A DNA stretch of 64,000 bases from Streptomyces sp. P3 (GCF_003032475.1 NZ_CP028369.1:2666001-2730000); one strand, 5' to 3'; positions 1 through 8,920 are shown, counted from the stretch's first letter. Notes: a model not told the origin generated them from the letters alone. Translations and numbers: made by a program.

Positions 1-116
1 CCGGCTCGGTCGTGAGTGTGACGGAGTCGGCGGGCGGGGTGCTGGTCGGCAGCGGCGGCGAGGCGGCCGAGCTGCAGGCGGAGGTCGCGTCCCACGTGTT
101 CGTCGCCAAGCGCTGA
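1..116 (+). CDS. C-terminal end of an unidentified protein (partial)
   Basis: The reading frame enters from the left edge and stops with TGA at 114-116, leaving 37 codons. The visible tail is rich in Gly, Ala, Val and Glu and ends in a basic VAKR. The codons end in G or C almost throughout, as in the real genes of this window, so it is probably the end of a genuine gene. No family can be named from so short a tail. Confidence 0.5.
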   Translation, partial: GSVVSVTESAGGVLVGSGGEAAELQAEVASHVFVAKR

Positions 117-621
117 GCCGACGCCGCGGTCACCGGGGCGGCCGGTGATCGTCGCGGAAACGGTGAGCTTTGGCCAACTCCCGAGATGCGTGGGGCAGTT
201 GTGGCGTGGCATCGATCTCACCGAATCGGGGATCGCCTGTGTCGAATCGCAGCGCTCCGCCGCATCCCGTGCCAGGCTGTCGCGTGAGGCATATGACCTG
301 AGGGGGCGGGACGATGTGCCACGGAGCAGCGGAGAGCCCCGGCGCCGTACGGCGCCGGGGCCTGTCCTCCCCTGTGCTGACCCGGAGCCCCGAGCTCCCA
401 GGGTCATTCCCCTCGGACCGTTTTCCCCGAGCGGTCCGCCTCCCGGTGAGAATCTCCCCGCGGTGGCGGGGATCATTCCCGGAGAATGGTCACTCGAACG
501 AGCGGTGTTGTGCGCGGAGAGTGCAATTCTCGAAAGGGCATTCGATAGCCTGAGGTGATTGAAGGCAGTACGAAGGCATCGGCAGCGCATCGGTACGACG
601 GGTAGGGGGGTGCCAGGACCT
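117..621. other. 505-bp intergenic region with hairpins
   Basis: No convincing gene is seen; open frames here lack third-position GC bias and a ribosome site. It holds a 26-bp perfect palindrome at 336-361 (separate entry) and a second inverted repeat with 7-bp arms, CGGACCG at 414-420 and CGGTCCG at 432-438. The DNA from 490 to 560 is less GC-rich than its surroundings and is the likeliest promoter zone for the hydrolase gene that follows. Confidence 0.5.
336..361. terminator. 26-bp perfect palindrome, likely terminator
   Basis: GCCCCGGCGCC is followed by GTAC and the exact reverse complement, so the whole 26 bases are self-complementary. It lies about 220 bp after the partial upstream gene and before the hydrolase gene. 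There is no T-run, which is usual for Streptomyces terminators. It could instead be a binding site. Confidence 0.5.
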
Positions 622-1524
622 ATGGCGCGACGCATCGACGTGACCGGGGCGGGCGGCGTACGTCTGGCGGCTTGGGAGTTCGGCGACCCGCCCAAGGGGA
701 TCCCGTCGCAGTCCACCGGCGGGCGGGAGGAGCGGGCCGAGTCCGAGCAGGCCTCCGGCGTGCTGTTACTGCACGGCCTGATGGGCCGCGCCTCGCACTG
801 GGCGTCCACCGCCCGCTGGCTCTCCGAGCGGCACCGCGCGGTCGCCCTGGACCAGCGCGGCCACGGGCAGAGCGAGAAGCCGCCGCAGGCCGCCTTCACC
901 CGCGAGGCCTACGTCGAGGACGCGGAGGCGGCCCTCGAGCAGCTCGGACTCGCCCCGGCCGTCCTCGTCGGGCACGCCATGGGAGCGCTCACCGGATGGC
1001 AGCTCGCCGCCAAGCGCCCGGATCTGGTGCGCGGCCTGGTCGTCTGCGACATGCGGGCCTCCGCGCTCGGCGCGGCCTCACAGCGCGAGTGGGGCGACTG
1101 GTTCAACTCCTGGCCCGTCCCCTTCGCCACGCTCGCCGACGTCCGCAAGTGGTTCGGCGAGGACGACCCCTGGGTGGAGCGCCCGAACCCCTCCAGGGGC
1201 GAGTTCTACGCCGAGGTGATGCAGGAGTCGTCCGACGGCTGGCGACCTGTCTTCGAGCCCGAGCAGATGCTCAAGTCCCGCGAGACCTGGGTGTACGACG
1301 CGCACTGGGAGGAGCTGACGCAGGTCCGCTGCCCGGTGCTCGTCGTCCGCGGCCTCGACGGCGAGCTCGGCCGGGCCGAGGCACAGGAGATGGTCCGGGT
1401 GCTGCCCCGCGGCGAGTACGCCGAGGTGCCCGACGCGGGGCACCTGGTCCACTACGACCAGCCGGAGGGGTGGCGGGCGGCCATCGAACCGTTCCTGGAC
1501 GCCGTGCTCGCCGAGTCGGCCTGA
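622..1524 (+). CDS. Alpha/beta hydrolase-fold protein lacking the nucleophile Ser
   Basis: This 300-residue protein has the alpha/beta hydrolase layout: an oxyanion-loop HG motif (LLLHGLMG near 48-55), the segment ALDQRGHGQS near 75-84, a nucleophile elbow at 117-121, and a late PDAGHLVH segment carrying the usual catalytic His. The elbow reads GHAMG, so the expected Ser or Cys is Ala119. The protein is therefore either not a classical hydrolase or uses another chemistry. ATG at 622 was chosen because homology begins just after it and a purine-rich stretch precedes it; a TTG at 559 would add 21 unconvincing residues. Codon 49 (766-768) is TTA, so translation probably depends on the bldA tRNA, linking it to development. 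Its 3' end is followed by the tandem repeat array. Confidence 0.85.
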   Translation: MARRIDVTGAGGVRLAAWEFGDPPKGIPSQSTGGREERAESEQASGVLLLHGLMGRASHWASTARWLSERHRAVALDQRGHGQSEKPPQAAFTREAYVEDAEAALEQLGLAPAVLVGHAMGALTGWQLAAKRPDLVRGLVVCDMRASALGAASQREWGDWFNSWPVPFATLADVRKWFGEDDPWVERPNPSRGEFYAEVMQESSDGWRPVFEPEQMLKSRETWVYDAHWEELTQVRCPVLVVRGLDGELGRAEAQEMVRVLPRGEYAEVPDAGHLVHYDQPEGWRAAIEPFLDAVLAESA

Positions 1525-1549
1525 CGCGCGCCACGGCCGCATCCGCGCC

Positions 1550-1799
1550 GGTCGGCGCGCGCCAGGGCCGCTCCCATGCCGGTCGGGGTGTGCCAGGGCT
1601 GCTCTCGCGCCGGTTGGCGCGCGGCCACGGCCGCTCCCGTGCCGGTCGGCGCGCGCCAGGGCTGCTCCCGTGCCGGTCGGCGTGCGGCCACGGCCGCTCC
1701 CGTGCCGGTCGGGGTGTGCCAGGGCTGCTCCCGTGCCGGTCGGGGTGTGCCACGGCCGCTCCCGTGCCGGTCGGCGTGCGCCACGGCCGCTCCCGCGCG
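1550..1799. repeat. Eight tandem 31-32 bp repeats between convergent genes
   Basis: Eight head-to-tail units start at 1550, 1581, 1612, 1644, 1675, 1707, 1738 and 1769. Six are 31 bp; the units at 1612 and 1675 have one extra G and are 32 bp. Each starts GGTCGG or GGTTGG, has GCCA(C/G)GGC(C/T)GCTC in the middle and ends near CCCGTGCC. A partial unit lies at 1526-1549. There are no spacers, so it is a minisatellite and not a CRISPR. It fills the gap between the 3' ends of the hydrolase and the ABC permease. Confidence 0.9.
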
Positions 1800-1848
1800 C
1801 CGCCGCCGGCGCGTACGGGGAAGGCCGGCGGAGCGGGGCTCGGCGTCG

Positions 1849-3513
1849 TCAGCCCTTGCTCACCGCCGTCAGGATCTCCGGCAGGCGGGACGCGGTGCGC
1901 GGCGCCGCCAGCCGCAGGCCCAGCAGGGTGACGGCCGTGCCGTAGACCGTGCCGCCCGGCAGCAGCAGCCAGGTCCACGCGTCGCCGCCCTCGGTGACGT
2001 GCAGCCAGATCGTCACCGCGATGACGGGCGCGCACAGCAGGGCGGCCGAGACCATCCCGCCGAAAATCGCGATCCAGGCGAGACCGGCCTGGCCGGGGGC
2101 GACGTTCTTGTGGCCCTCCTGAGGGATCGAGTAGGGGAAGCGCGCCGAGGTCCAGGCACCCGTCGCCAGCATCGCGCCGAGCAGCGCGAAGGACAGGCCG
2201 AGCGCCTCGGGGAGCTTCGGCCAGTCACCGAGCATCGCCGTGGTCAGCACGGTCACCAGCGTCGCGTAGGGCAGAGTGATCGTCAGCAGGGCCAACGCCC
2301 GCGCGCGCAGCTCGTCGTAGGCGTCCCGGCGCGAGGAAATGGTCATCGCGACCATCCAGAACGCCGAGGTGTCCTGCCCGAACTGGTTGTACATCTGGAT
2401 GCCGAGCATCCCGGCGGCGAAGCAGGCGAAGTAGATCGAGCCGGTGCCCTGCAACGCGTTGAAGACGGGCACGATCAGCCCGATCGCCAGCGAGGTCACC
2501 CACGCGGCCTTCGTCTTCGGGTCGCGCCAGATGTAGCGCAGGGTGCGCTCCATCACCGTGCCCGTGCGCCCGCCGGGCAGCAGCCGCACCAGCCCCGCCG
2601 AGTTCCGCCGCTCGCGTGCGGCCGGCTCGGCGGCCTGCAGGGTGGAGCCGTCGGGCGCGGTCATCAGCCGTGTCAGGCTGCGCGACCACCCCGCCACCAG
2701 CAGCACCAGCGCCGCGACGCTGACGGCCAGCTGTGCGGCGGCGACCCCGTACGCGCCCTCGCTCACCGAGTCGACCGCGCCGAGCGCCGAGGCGGGCGGC
2801 AGCCACCGCAGCACGTCCCCGACGGGTTCCAGCTGCCCCAGCCCGGACGTGCCGAGCCGCTGCGCCCCGAAGTTGACGGCCTGCGCCCCGATCGCGATGA
2901 CGAGACCGCTCAGCACCGCCAGATCGCGGCCCTTGCGGCTGCTCAGCAACCGGATGTTGGCGGCGGCCACGGCCCGCGCGAACGCCACGCACACCAGCAG
3001 CGCCAGCGCGACGGCGAGCACCCCGACCGCCCAGGCGGCCGCCCCGTGCGCCACGGAGATCGCCGACCCCACCAGCAGCAGCAGGGTGAACAGCGGTCCG
3101 ATGCCCACCAGTGAGGCGGCCAGCAGCGCCCGCACGAGCGGCCGGGGCCGCAGCGGCAGCATCACCAGCCGGGTCGGGTCCAGGGTCTCGTCGCCGCTGG
3201 GGAAGAACAGCGGCATCACCGCCCACCCCAGCCCCAGCACCGCCACCAGCAGCACGACCAGGGAGACGGCGTGGTCGTGCCCCCGCAGCGCGATCAGCCC
3301 GAGCAGCTGCAACGCGGCGAACAGCAGGGTGACGACGGCGGAGGCGACGTACGCGGCCCGCCGACCGCCCGACTGCCGCAGGCCGTTGCGCAGCAACGAC
3401 AGCTTCAGCCGGACGACGGTGACGACGAGGTCCGCAGCGGACGCGGCCGGGGGCGAGGCGGCCGCGCGGGAGGCCGGCGCGGGGGAGGGCGGTGCGGGGG
3501 TCAGGTCGCTCAC
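1849..3513 (-). CDS. ABC exporter, membrane subunit
   Basis: This 554-residue protein is strongly hydrophobic with roughly a dozen predicted membrane segments, typical of large ABC-2-like permease subunits of actinobacteria. The N-terminal 40 residues are Pro/Ala-rich and cytoplasmic. The GTG start at 3513 overlaps the stop of the ATPase gene by 4 bp (GTGA), so the two are translationally coupled and should form one transporter. The substrate is not evident; no peptidase, regulator or biosynthetic gene is adjacent. The 3' end faces the tandem repeat array and the convergent hydrolase gene. Confidence 0.85.
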   Translation of the reverse strand: MSDLTPAPPSPAPASRAAASPPAASAADLVVTVVRLKLSLLRNGLRQSGGRRAAYVASAVVTLLFAALQLLGLIALRGHDHAVSLVVLLVAVLGLGWAVMPLFFPSGDETLDPTRLVMLPLRPRPLVRALLAASLVGIGPLFTLLLLVGSAISVAHGAAAWAVGVLAVALALLVCVAFARAVAAANIRLLSSRKGRDLAVLSGLVIAIGAQAVNFGAQRLGTSGLGQLEPVGDVLRWLPPASALGAVDSVSEGAYGVAAAQLAVSVAALVLLVAGWSRSLTRLMTAPDGSTLQAAEPAARERRNSAGLVRLLPGGRTGTVMERTLRYIWRDPKTKAAWVTSLAIGLIVPVFNALQGTGSIYFACFAAGMLGIQMYNQFGQDTSAFWMVAMTISSRRDAYDELRARALALLTITLPYATLVTVLTTAMLGDWPKLPEALGLSFALLGAMLATGAWTSARFPYSIPQEGHKNVAPGQAGLAWIAIFGGMVSAALLCAPVIAVTIWLHVTEGGDAWTWLLLPGGTVYGTAVTLLGLRLAAPRTASRLPEILTAVSKG

Positions 3514-4280
3514 CGGCCCGCCCCGCCGCCCAGCCAGTCGAGGTCGGAGCCGGTGTCCCGGCCCTGCGCCCCGACGAGTTCGAGGAACGCCCGCTGCAGC
3601 GAGGGCGCCGACCCGCGCACCTCCTCCAGCGTCCCGTGCGCCCGGATCCGCCCGGCCGCCATCACCGCCACCCAGTCGCACAGCGACTCCACGAGTTCCA
3701 TGACGTGCGAGGAGAAGACGACCGTCGCCCCGGACGCCGTGTACCGCTCCAGCACGCCCCGGATGATCTGCGCGGAGACCGGATCGACGCCTTCGAACGG
3801 CTCGTCGAGGAAGAGCACTTCGGGGTTGTGGAGCAGCGCCGCGGCGAGGCCGATCTTCTTGCGCATGCCGGTCGAGTAGTCGACCACGAGCTTGTGCTGG
3901 GCGCCGGCCAGATCGAGGACGTCGAGCAGTTGGGCGGCCCGCTTGTCGACCTCTGCACCGGGCAGCCCCCGCAAGCGCCCGCTGTAGCCGAGCAGTTCAC
4001 GTCCCGACAGCCGCTCGAACAGCCGCAGACCCTCGGGCAGCACCCCGATCCGGGCCTTCACCTCGACCGGGTCCCGCCACACGTCGTGCCCGACGATCTC
4101 GACGGACCCCTGGTCGGGCCGCAGCAGCCCGGTCACCATGGACAGCGTCGTCGTCTTCCCCGCCCCGTTGGGGCCGACGAGGCCGATGAACTTCCCCGAG
4201 GGCAGGTCGAGATCGATCCCGGCGACGGCGACTTGCTGGCCGAACCGCTTCCAGAGGTTACGCACGCGTACGGACGTCAT
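3510..4280 (-). CDS. ABC exporter, ATP-binding subunit
   Basis: This 256-residue nucleotide-binding subunit powers the permease encoded just downstream. It has a Walker A motif GPNGAGKTT near residues 36-44, a Walker B and catalytic Glu in LFLDEPFEGVDP near 155-166, and a switch His in VVFSSHVMELVE. The signature helix reads YSTGMRKKIGLAAALL, in which STGMRKK replaces the usual LSGGQ; this degenerate form is common in ABC-2 family ATPases. The start at 4280 gives the expected N-terminus (VRVRNLWKRFG) and normal length. Confidence 0.92.
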   Translation of the reverse strand: MTSVRVRNLWKRFGQQVAVAGIDLDLPSGKFIGLVGPNGAGKTTTLSMVTGLLRPDQGSVEIVGHDVWRDPVEVKARIGVLPEGLRLFERLSGRELLGYSGRLRGLPGAEVDKRAAQLLDVLDLAGAQHKLVVDYSTGMRKKIGLAAALLHNPEVLFLDEPFEGVDPVSAQIIRGVLERYTASGATVVFSSHVMELVESLCDWVAVMAAGRIRAHGTLEEVRGSAPSLQRAFLELVGAQGRDTGSDLDWLGGGAGR

Positions 4281-4333
4281 GCCCCGAACCCTACGGCGGG
4301 CGGCGGCGGACGGGGTGGGCAGGAGACCGCGGG

Positions 4334-4975
4334 CTACCGGTCCCGTCCGCAGGCGTAGGCGAGCGGCGAGATCAGCTCCTCCGCGTCCGGCAGCCAGCGG
4401 TTCGCGGCGGTCGGACGGCAGGCCCACTGCACGGCCCCGCGGGACCCGAACCGGGTGGGCGGCGCGGCCACGTACATGCCCTCGCCGAGCGTCACCAGAT
4501 CGAGGGCGGCCGGCGACCAGCCCAGCTTGCGCACCAGGTCCGGCACCTTCGCCGAGGCGCCCGGCAGCACGAAGAACCGCATCCGGCGATCCGGCGTCAA
4601 CGTGACCGGACCGAGCGTCAGCTCCATCCGCTCCATCCGCGCCAGCGCGAGAAACCCGGCCGTCTCCGGCACGGAGATCGCGTCGAACGTCCGCCCGGTC
4701 GGCAGCAGGATCGAGGCGGTCGGCTGTTGCTGCCACATCCGCCGCGCGACGGTCGCGCTGCCGGTGGCCTGCGTCGCCCAGTCGGGCCGAGCGGGGTGCG
4801 CGCCCGGAACCTCGCAGGCCGCTTCGCCGCAGGAGCAGCGCTGCATCCCGCCGACGGCTTCCAGCCAGGTGCCCGGGAACACGTCCCAGTGACGTTCCTC
4901 GGCATAGCGAACAGCGGCCTCGAGCAGCGATTCCCCGCGCTGCTTCGGGATTTGAGTGGCGTCGGCGTCCGCCAT
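4334..4975 (-). CDS. Primase/polymerase N-terminal-domain-like protein
   Basis: This 213-residue protein resembles the small actinobacterial proteins annotated as bifunctional DNA primase/polymerase N-terminal domain. An AAVRYAEERHWDVFPG segment is followed by a Cys/His cluster (CSCGEAACEVPGAHPARPDW) and the hydrophobic core ILLPTGRTFDAISVPE. In true Prim-Pol enzymes the last segment carries a metal-binding D-x-D; here only the first Asp is kept (FDAIS), so catalytic activity is doubtful. ATG at 4975 was chosen because GGAAGAG lies 3 bases upstream of it; an in-frame GTG at 5011 is possible. It is divergent from the NsdA-type regulator at 5332. Its cellular role is unknown. Confidence 0.75.
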   Translation of the reverse strand: MADADATQIPKQRGESLLEAAVRYAEERHWDVFPGTWLEAVGGMQRCSCGEAACEVPGAHPARPDWATQATGSATVARRMWQQQPTASILLPTGRTFDAISVPETAGFLALARMERMELTLGPVTLTPDRRMRFFVLPGASAKVPDLVRKLGWSPAALDLVTLGEGMYVAAPPTRFGSRGAVQWACRPTAANRWLPDAEELISPLAYACGRDR

Positions 4976-5331
4976 GGTCTCTTCCACGATGAACACAACT
5001 CTAGCGGTCACCAGGGGTTACGCCTGCCACGAATGCGCGGGGGAGGAGCATCGATTCCGCGTCCGGGGCGCATGGGTGCATGGGCGGGGGCGCGCGGGAG
5101 GAACGGGCGCGGGAACGGGTAACCAGGGTGAGGGGGGCGGGCTTCCGTCGATAACCCGGCATTTCCCGTATTGCTCGGTAAACATCAGCAATCCGCTCAT
5201 GCCTCGCATTTTCGGTGCGACCGTGGGGCATCGATCTTCTCGGCCGGAACTTTTCGGTGGAAGACACGTCAACTCGGTGTGTGGGCAGGCACCCGCCGCC
5301 CCGGTCACCGCAGCCACAGGGGGTAGTGCCC
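4976..5331. other. Divergent intergenic region with an inverted repeat
   Basis: This 356-bp region separates two divergent genes and must hold both promoters. A less GC-rich stretch at 5155-5220 contains the inverted repeat ATTGCT (5170-5175), an 11-base gap, and AGCAAT (5187-5192), a plausible operator for the DNA-binding protein encoded at 5332. No RNA gene or additional CDS is seen. Confidence 0.4.
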
Positions 5332-6717
5332 ATGGCCGCAAGGCCGCTAGTCGCGCGGCAGCCGAACGAACGGCTGCAGGCGCTCATCCAGGAGGCGGGG
5401 TGCTCGAACGCCGGGCTCGCCCGCCGCGTCAACATGTGCGGCGCCGAACACGGCCTCGACCTGCGCTACGACAAGACGTCCGTGGCGCGCTGGCTGCGCG
5501 GACAGCAGCCGCGGGGGCGCGCCCCGGCGATCATCGCGGAGGCGCTGGGCCGCAAGCTCGGCCGTACGGTCACGATCGACGAGATCGGCATGGCCAACGG
5601 CAAGAACCTCGCCTCGGGCGTGGGTCTCCAGTTCTCGCCGACGGTGTTGGGGGCCATCGAGCAGGTCTGCGAGCTGTGGCGCAGCGACGTGGGCCGGCGG
5701 GACTTCCTGTCCGGCTCGTCGGTGGCCGCCTCGGCGCTGGTCGAGCCGAGCCGTGACTGGCTCATCTCGTCGCCCGACGCACAGGTCGCGCGGTCCGCGG
5801 GGCCCCGGGTGGGGCTGTCCGACGTGGCGGCCGTCAAGGCCATGACGCAGGCGCTGGTCGACCTCGACCACCAGTACGGCAGCGGTCATGTGCGCCCGGT
5901 CGTCGTGCACTACCTCAACAGCGTCGTCTCGGGCCTCCTGGCCGGCTCCTACCGGGAGGCCGTGGGCCGTGAACTCTTCGCCGCCGTCGCGAGGCTGACG
6001 GAGCTCGCCGGGTACATGGCCGTCGACACCGGCCAGCCCGGCCTCGCCCAGCGCTACTACATCCAGGCCCTGCGGCTGGCCCAGGCGGCGGACGACCGGG
6101 GGTACGGCGGATACGTGCTGGCCGCCTCCATGAGCCATCTCGCGGCACAGCTCGGGAACCCGCGCGAGATCGCGCAGTTGGCGCGCGCCGCGCAGGAGGG
6201 CGCCCGGGGTCGGGTGACTCCGCGCGCGGAGGCGATGTTCCTCGCCGCGGAGGCGCGCGGACACGCCCTGCTGGGCGACGCCCGGAGCACACAGACGGCG
6301 GCCGGGCGGGCGGTGTCCGCGCTGGACGCCGCCGACCCGTCCGCCGGGGACGACCCGGCGTGGATCGCGCACTTCGACGAGGCCTATCTCGCCGACGAGT
6401 TGGCGCACTGCCACCGCGACCTGGGGCAGGCCGAGGCGGCGGCGCGCTGCGCCCAGGAGTCCCTGGCCGGGCATCCGCCGGGCCGTGCGCGCCGGCGTGC
6501 GATCGGCTATGTGCTCCTCGCCACCGCGCAGGTGCAGCGACGCGAGATCGAGCAGGCCTGCAACACCGGTATGAAAGCGGTCGAGTTGCTGGAGACGCTC
6601 CGCTCCAACCGGGGCGCGGAGTACCTCGACGACCTCCAGCAGCGGCTGGCACCGTTCCGCGACGAGTCGGTGGTGAGGGAGTTCGGAGCGCGGCTGGATC
6701 TGCAGACCGCGGCGTGA
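5332..6717 (+). CDS. NsdA/NsdB-type regulator with TPR-like repeats
   Basis: This 461-residue protein has an N-terminal DNA-binding-like domain (about 10-90: RQPNERLQALIQEAG through SVARWLRGQQPRGRAP) and a long all-alpha C-terminal region resembling tetratricopeptide repeats. The same layout occurs in NsdA-type negative regulators of differentiation and antibiotic production in Streptomyces. Between them is a conserved linker, DVGRRDFLSGSSVAASAL. ATG at 5332 follows AGGGGG with suitable spacing; an in-frame GTG lies 6 bases upstream. The gene stands alone, divergent from the primase-like gene. The function is inferred from architecture, and the exact paralogue cannot be fixed by eye. Confidence 0.75.
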   Translation: MAARPLVARQPNERLQALIQEAGCSNAGLARRVNMCGAEHGLDLRYDKTSVARWLRGQQPRGRAPAIIAEALGRKLGRTVTIDEIGMANGKNLASGVGLQFSPTVLGAIEQVCELWRSDVGRRDFLSGSSVAASALVEPSRDWLISSPDAQVARSAGPRVGLSDVAAVKAMTQALVDLDHQYGSGHVRPVVVHYLNSVVSGLLAGSYREAVGRELFAAVARLTELAGYMAVDTGQPGLAQRYYIQALRLAQAADDRGYGGYVLAASMSHLAAQLGNPREIAQLARAAQEGARGRVTPRAEAMFLAAEARGHALLGDARSTQTAAGRAVSALDAADPSAGDDPAWIAHFDEAYLADELAHCHRDLGQAEAAARCAQESLAGHPPGRARRRAIGYVLLATAQVQRREIEQACNTGMKAVELLETLRSNRGAEYLDDLQQRLAPFRDESVVREFGARLDLQTAA

Positions 6718-6942
6718 GCCGTGGCGTGCACGCGGGGGCGCCGCCGCGTGCACGTGCGGGAAAGGACGAGGTCCCGCGCGGGAGGCGACGAACACGGTGC
6801 GCGGCGCTGCGGATCTGTCACGGACGGCACCGGCGATCCCGGTGGGAGGGAGATCACGTTCTTGAGCTGCGTGGCACGGGGTTCCGGGGACCCGGTAGCG
6901 TGAACCGACGATTCCGAAGGTCCCCCATTCGTAGGAGTCCCG

Positions 6943-8802
6943 GTGACGCAGAGTGGACAGGGCGAGGAGCCCTCGGCGCAGCCCGCGCGCGAAGGCATCG
7001 TGCTGCCCTCCGACGGCGGGGAACCCCTGCTGCCGGGAACGACGCCGGACGTGCGGCGCCAGCCGGCCCGGCCGCAACCACAGCCGGGCACCGCGTCGGA
7101 GCCCTACCCCGGCGGGTACGACGGCGGCCCGTACGGACAGCAGCAGTACGGGCAGCAGCAGTACGGGCAGCCGGCGGGGCAGCAGCCTGAGGGGCAGCAG
7201 CCGTACGCGCAGCCCGACGGGCAGCAGTCCTACGGTCCGCGGGACCACGGACAGCAGCCGGAGTACGGACAGCAGCCCGGGTACGGGCAGCCGGCGCCGG
7301 CCGGTGGACAGACCTGGGGGCAGCCCATGGGTGCGGACCGGCAGTCGCCGGCCCCGCAGCAGCCGGACCAGAGCTGGCCGCTGCCCCCGGACCAGGCACC
7401 TCCGCAGCACCAGCCCCGGCAGCAGAACCAGTGGGGCGGCCCGCAGCACGATCCGTGGGACGGGGGCCGGCAGGCGGGAGCCGGGCCGCTCCCGCCCGAG
7501 GGCGCACCGGCCCCGGCCGCCCCGGCGTACGGCCAGGGCAGACCGGGCACGCCCCTGCCGCCGGTCGCGACCCCGTTCGCCCCCGCCGACGAGGGCGCCA
7601 CGCAGTACATACCGCCGGTCCCGGCAGCGCCCGCCGACGAGGGCGCGACGCAGTACCTGCCGCCGATACCGGCGGCCCCCGCCGACGAGGGCGCGACGCA
7701 GTACCTGCCGCCCGTCGTGCCGGGCGGGCTGCCGCCCGAGGCTCCGGCCGAGTCGACCCACTACCTGGGCCGCACGCCGCAGACCCCGGGCCCCCGGCAG
7801 ACGCAGGGCACCCCCGGCCCGATGCCGGGCGGGCATCCCGACGCCGAGGCCACGCAGTACATCCCGCCGGTCGCCGCACAGACCGGCGGCGACCGGCAGC
7901 AGCCGCCCGCCGGGTTCGAGAGCCTCTTCCGCGACGAGCCCGCCGGGGACGGCCCGGCCGGCTCGACCCAGCTGCTGCCGCGCTTCGACGAGCCGGACGT
8001 CCCCGCACCCGGCGGCCGGCCGGGCCACGGCGGTCCCGCCGCCCGCTCCGCCCGAGCCGGCTACGCCCAGGGCGGCTACGCCCCGCCCGCCTACACCCCG
8101 CCCGGCGACCCGTCTGCGAGCGGTCGGCGCGGCGCGCGGGACGACGACGGCGGCCGCGGCCGGGGCGACCGCACCGGTTCGCGGGTGCCGTTGTTCGCGG
8201 CGATCGGCGTGGCGCTCGTGGTCGTCGGCGTCGGCGCGGGCGCGATGCTCGGCGGCGGGGGATCGGACAAGGGCGACGACAACAAGACGGTGGCGGCGTC
8301 GGCGCCGGTGACCGGGCAGTCCGGGTCGGCGTCCTCGGACGGGGGCCGGGAACAGGCCGCGGAACTGGACAAGCTGCTGGCGGACAGCGGCAGCAGCCGG
8401 GCCAGCGTGATCAGCGCCGTCGCCGACGTCAAGGCGTGCGGCGACCTCGCCCGGGCGGCCACGGATCTGCGGGACGCGGCGAGGCAGCGCACCGGCCTGG
8501 TCACCCGCCTGTCGGGGCTGAAGGTCGACCGGCTCCCGGACCACACCGCGCTGACCACCGCGCTCACCAAGGCGTGGCAGGCGTCCGCGTCCGCCGACGA
8601 CCACTACGCGGCCTGGGCCGACCAGGTAGCCGGCGACAAGAAGAAGAACTGCAAGAGGGGATCGGCCCGCACCACCGGCGAGACCCAGGCCGGCAACCGC
8701 GCGAGCGGCACGGCGAGCGGCCAGAAGGCGCGGGCCGCGAAGCTGTGGAACGCGATCGCCCGGAAGTACGGGCTGACCGAGCGCCAGCCCACCCAGCTGT
8801 AG
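6943..8802 (+). CDS. Membrane protein with repeated ATQY(I/L)PP motifs
   Basis: This 619-residue protein has a long disordered N-terminal half rich in Pro, Gln, Gly and Tyr, with QQYGQ-type repeats (about 64-115). A series of near-identical motifs follows: ATQYIPP (Thr220), ATQYLPP (Thr236 and Thr252), STHYLG (Thr272), ATQYIPP (Thr304) and STQLLP (Thr342). One transmembrane helix (about 415-437) is followed by a 180-residue extracytoplasmic domain of unknown fold with two visible Cys. The topology is N-terminus in, C-terminus out. The repeated Thr-Gln motifs in an acidic, Pro-rich context look like phosphorylation or FHA-docking sites for a Ser/Thr kinase. GTG at 6943 follows AGGAG at 6933-6937. 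Confidence 0.75.
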   Translation: MTQSGQGEEPSAQPAREGIVLPSDGGEPLLPGTTPDVRRQPARPQPQPGTASEPYPGGYDGGPYGQQQYGQQQYGQPAGQQPEGQQPYAQPDGQQSYGPRDHGQQPEYGQQPGYGQPAPAGGQTWGQPMGADRQSPAPQQPDQSWPLPPDQAPPQHQPRQQNQWGGPQHDPWDGGRQAGAGPLPPEGAPAPAAPAYGQGRPGTPLPPVATPFAPADEGATQYIPPVPAAPADEGATQYLPPIPAAPADEGATQYLPPVVPGGLPPEAPAESTHYLGRTPQTPGPRQTQGTPGPMPGGHPDAEATQYIPPVAAQTGGDRQQPPAGFESLFRDEPAGDGPAGSTQLLPRFDEPDVPAPGGRPGHGGPAARSARAGYAQGGYAPPAYTPPGDPSASGRRGARDDDGGRGRGDRTGSRVPLFAAIGVALVVVGVGAGAMLGGGGSDKGDDNKTVAASAPVTGQSGSASSDGGREQAAELDKLLADSGSSRASVISAVADVKACGDLARAATDLRDAARQRTGLVTRLSGLKVDRLPDHTALTTALTKAWQASASADDHYAAWADQVAGDKKKNCKRGSARTTGETQAGNRASGTASGQKARAAKLWNAIARKYGLTERQPTQL

Positions 8803-8874
8803 CGGCGCGGGCCGCCCCGCTACGCACGTCACCCGACACGGACCCGGCGGCGGTCGTCGGCCCCGACCGGCGGT

Positions 8875-8888
8875 GGCCGGCGCCGGCC
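8875..8888. terminator. Palindrome between convergent genes
   Basis: GGCCGGCGCCGGCC is a perfect 14-bp palindrome in the 118-bp gap between the convergent membrane-protein and solute-binding-protein genes. Position and GC-rich pairing fit a bidirectional terminator, although such a sequence can occur by chance at this GC content. Confidence 0.3.
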
Positions 8889-8920
8889 GACCGGCGTGCG
8901 TCGGCCGACCGGTCTGCGTG

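Noticed and set aside
145..558. Open frame of 137 codons in the first intergenic region
   Set aside because: No ribosome site, no codon-position bias like the neighbours, no family resemblance, and it spans the perfect palindrome at 336-361.
1550..1799. CRISPR array
   Set aside because: The repeats are contiguous with no unique spacers and no cas genes are present; it is a minisatellite.
5347..8832. Very long open frame antisense to the NsdA-type regulator and the membrane protein
   Set aside because: It is the mirror frame of two well-supported genes, with Arg/Pro/Gly/Ala-rich composition typical of antisense frames in high-GC DNA.
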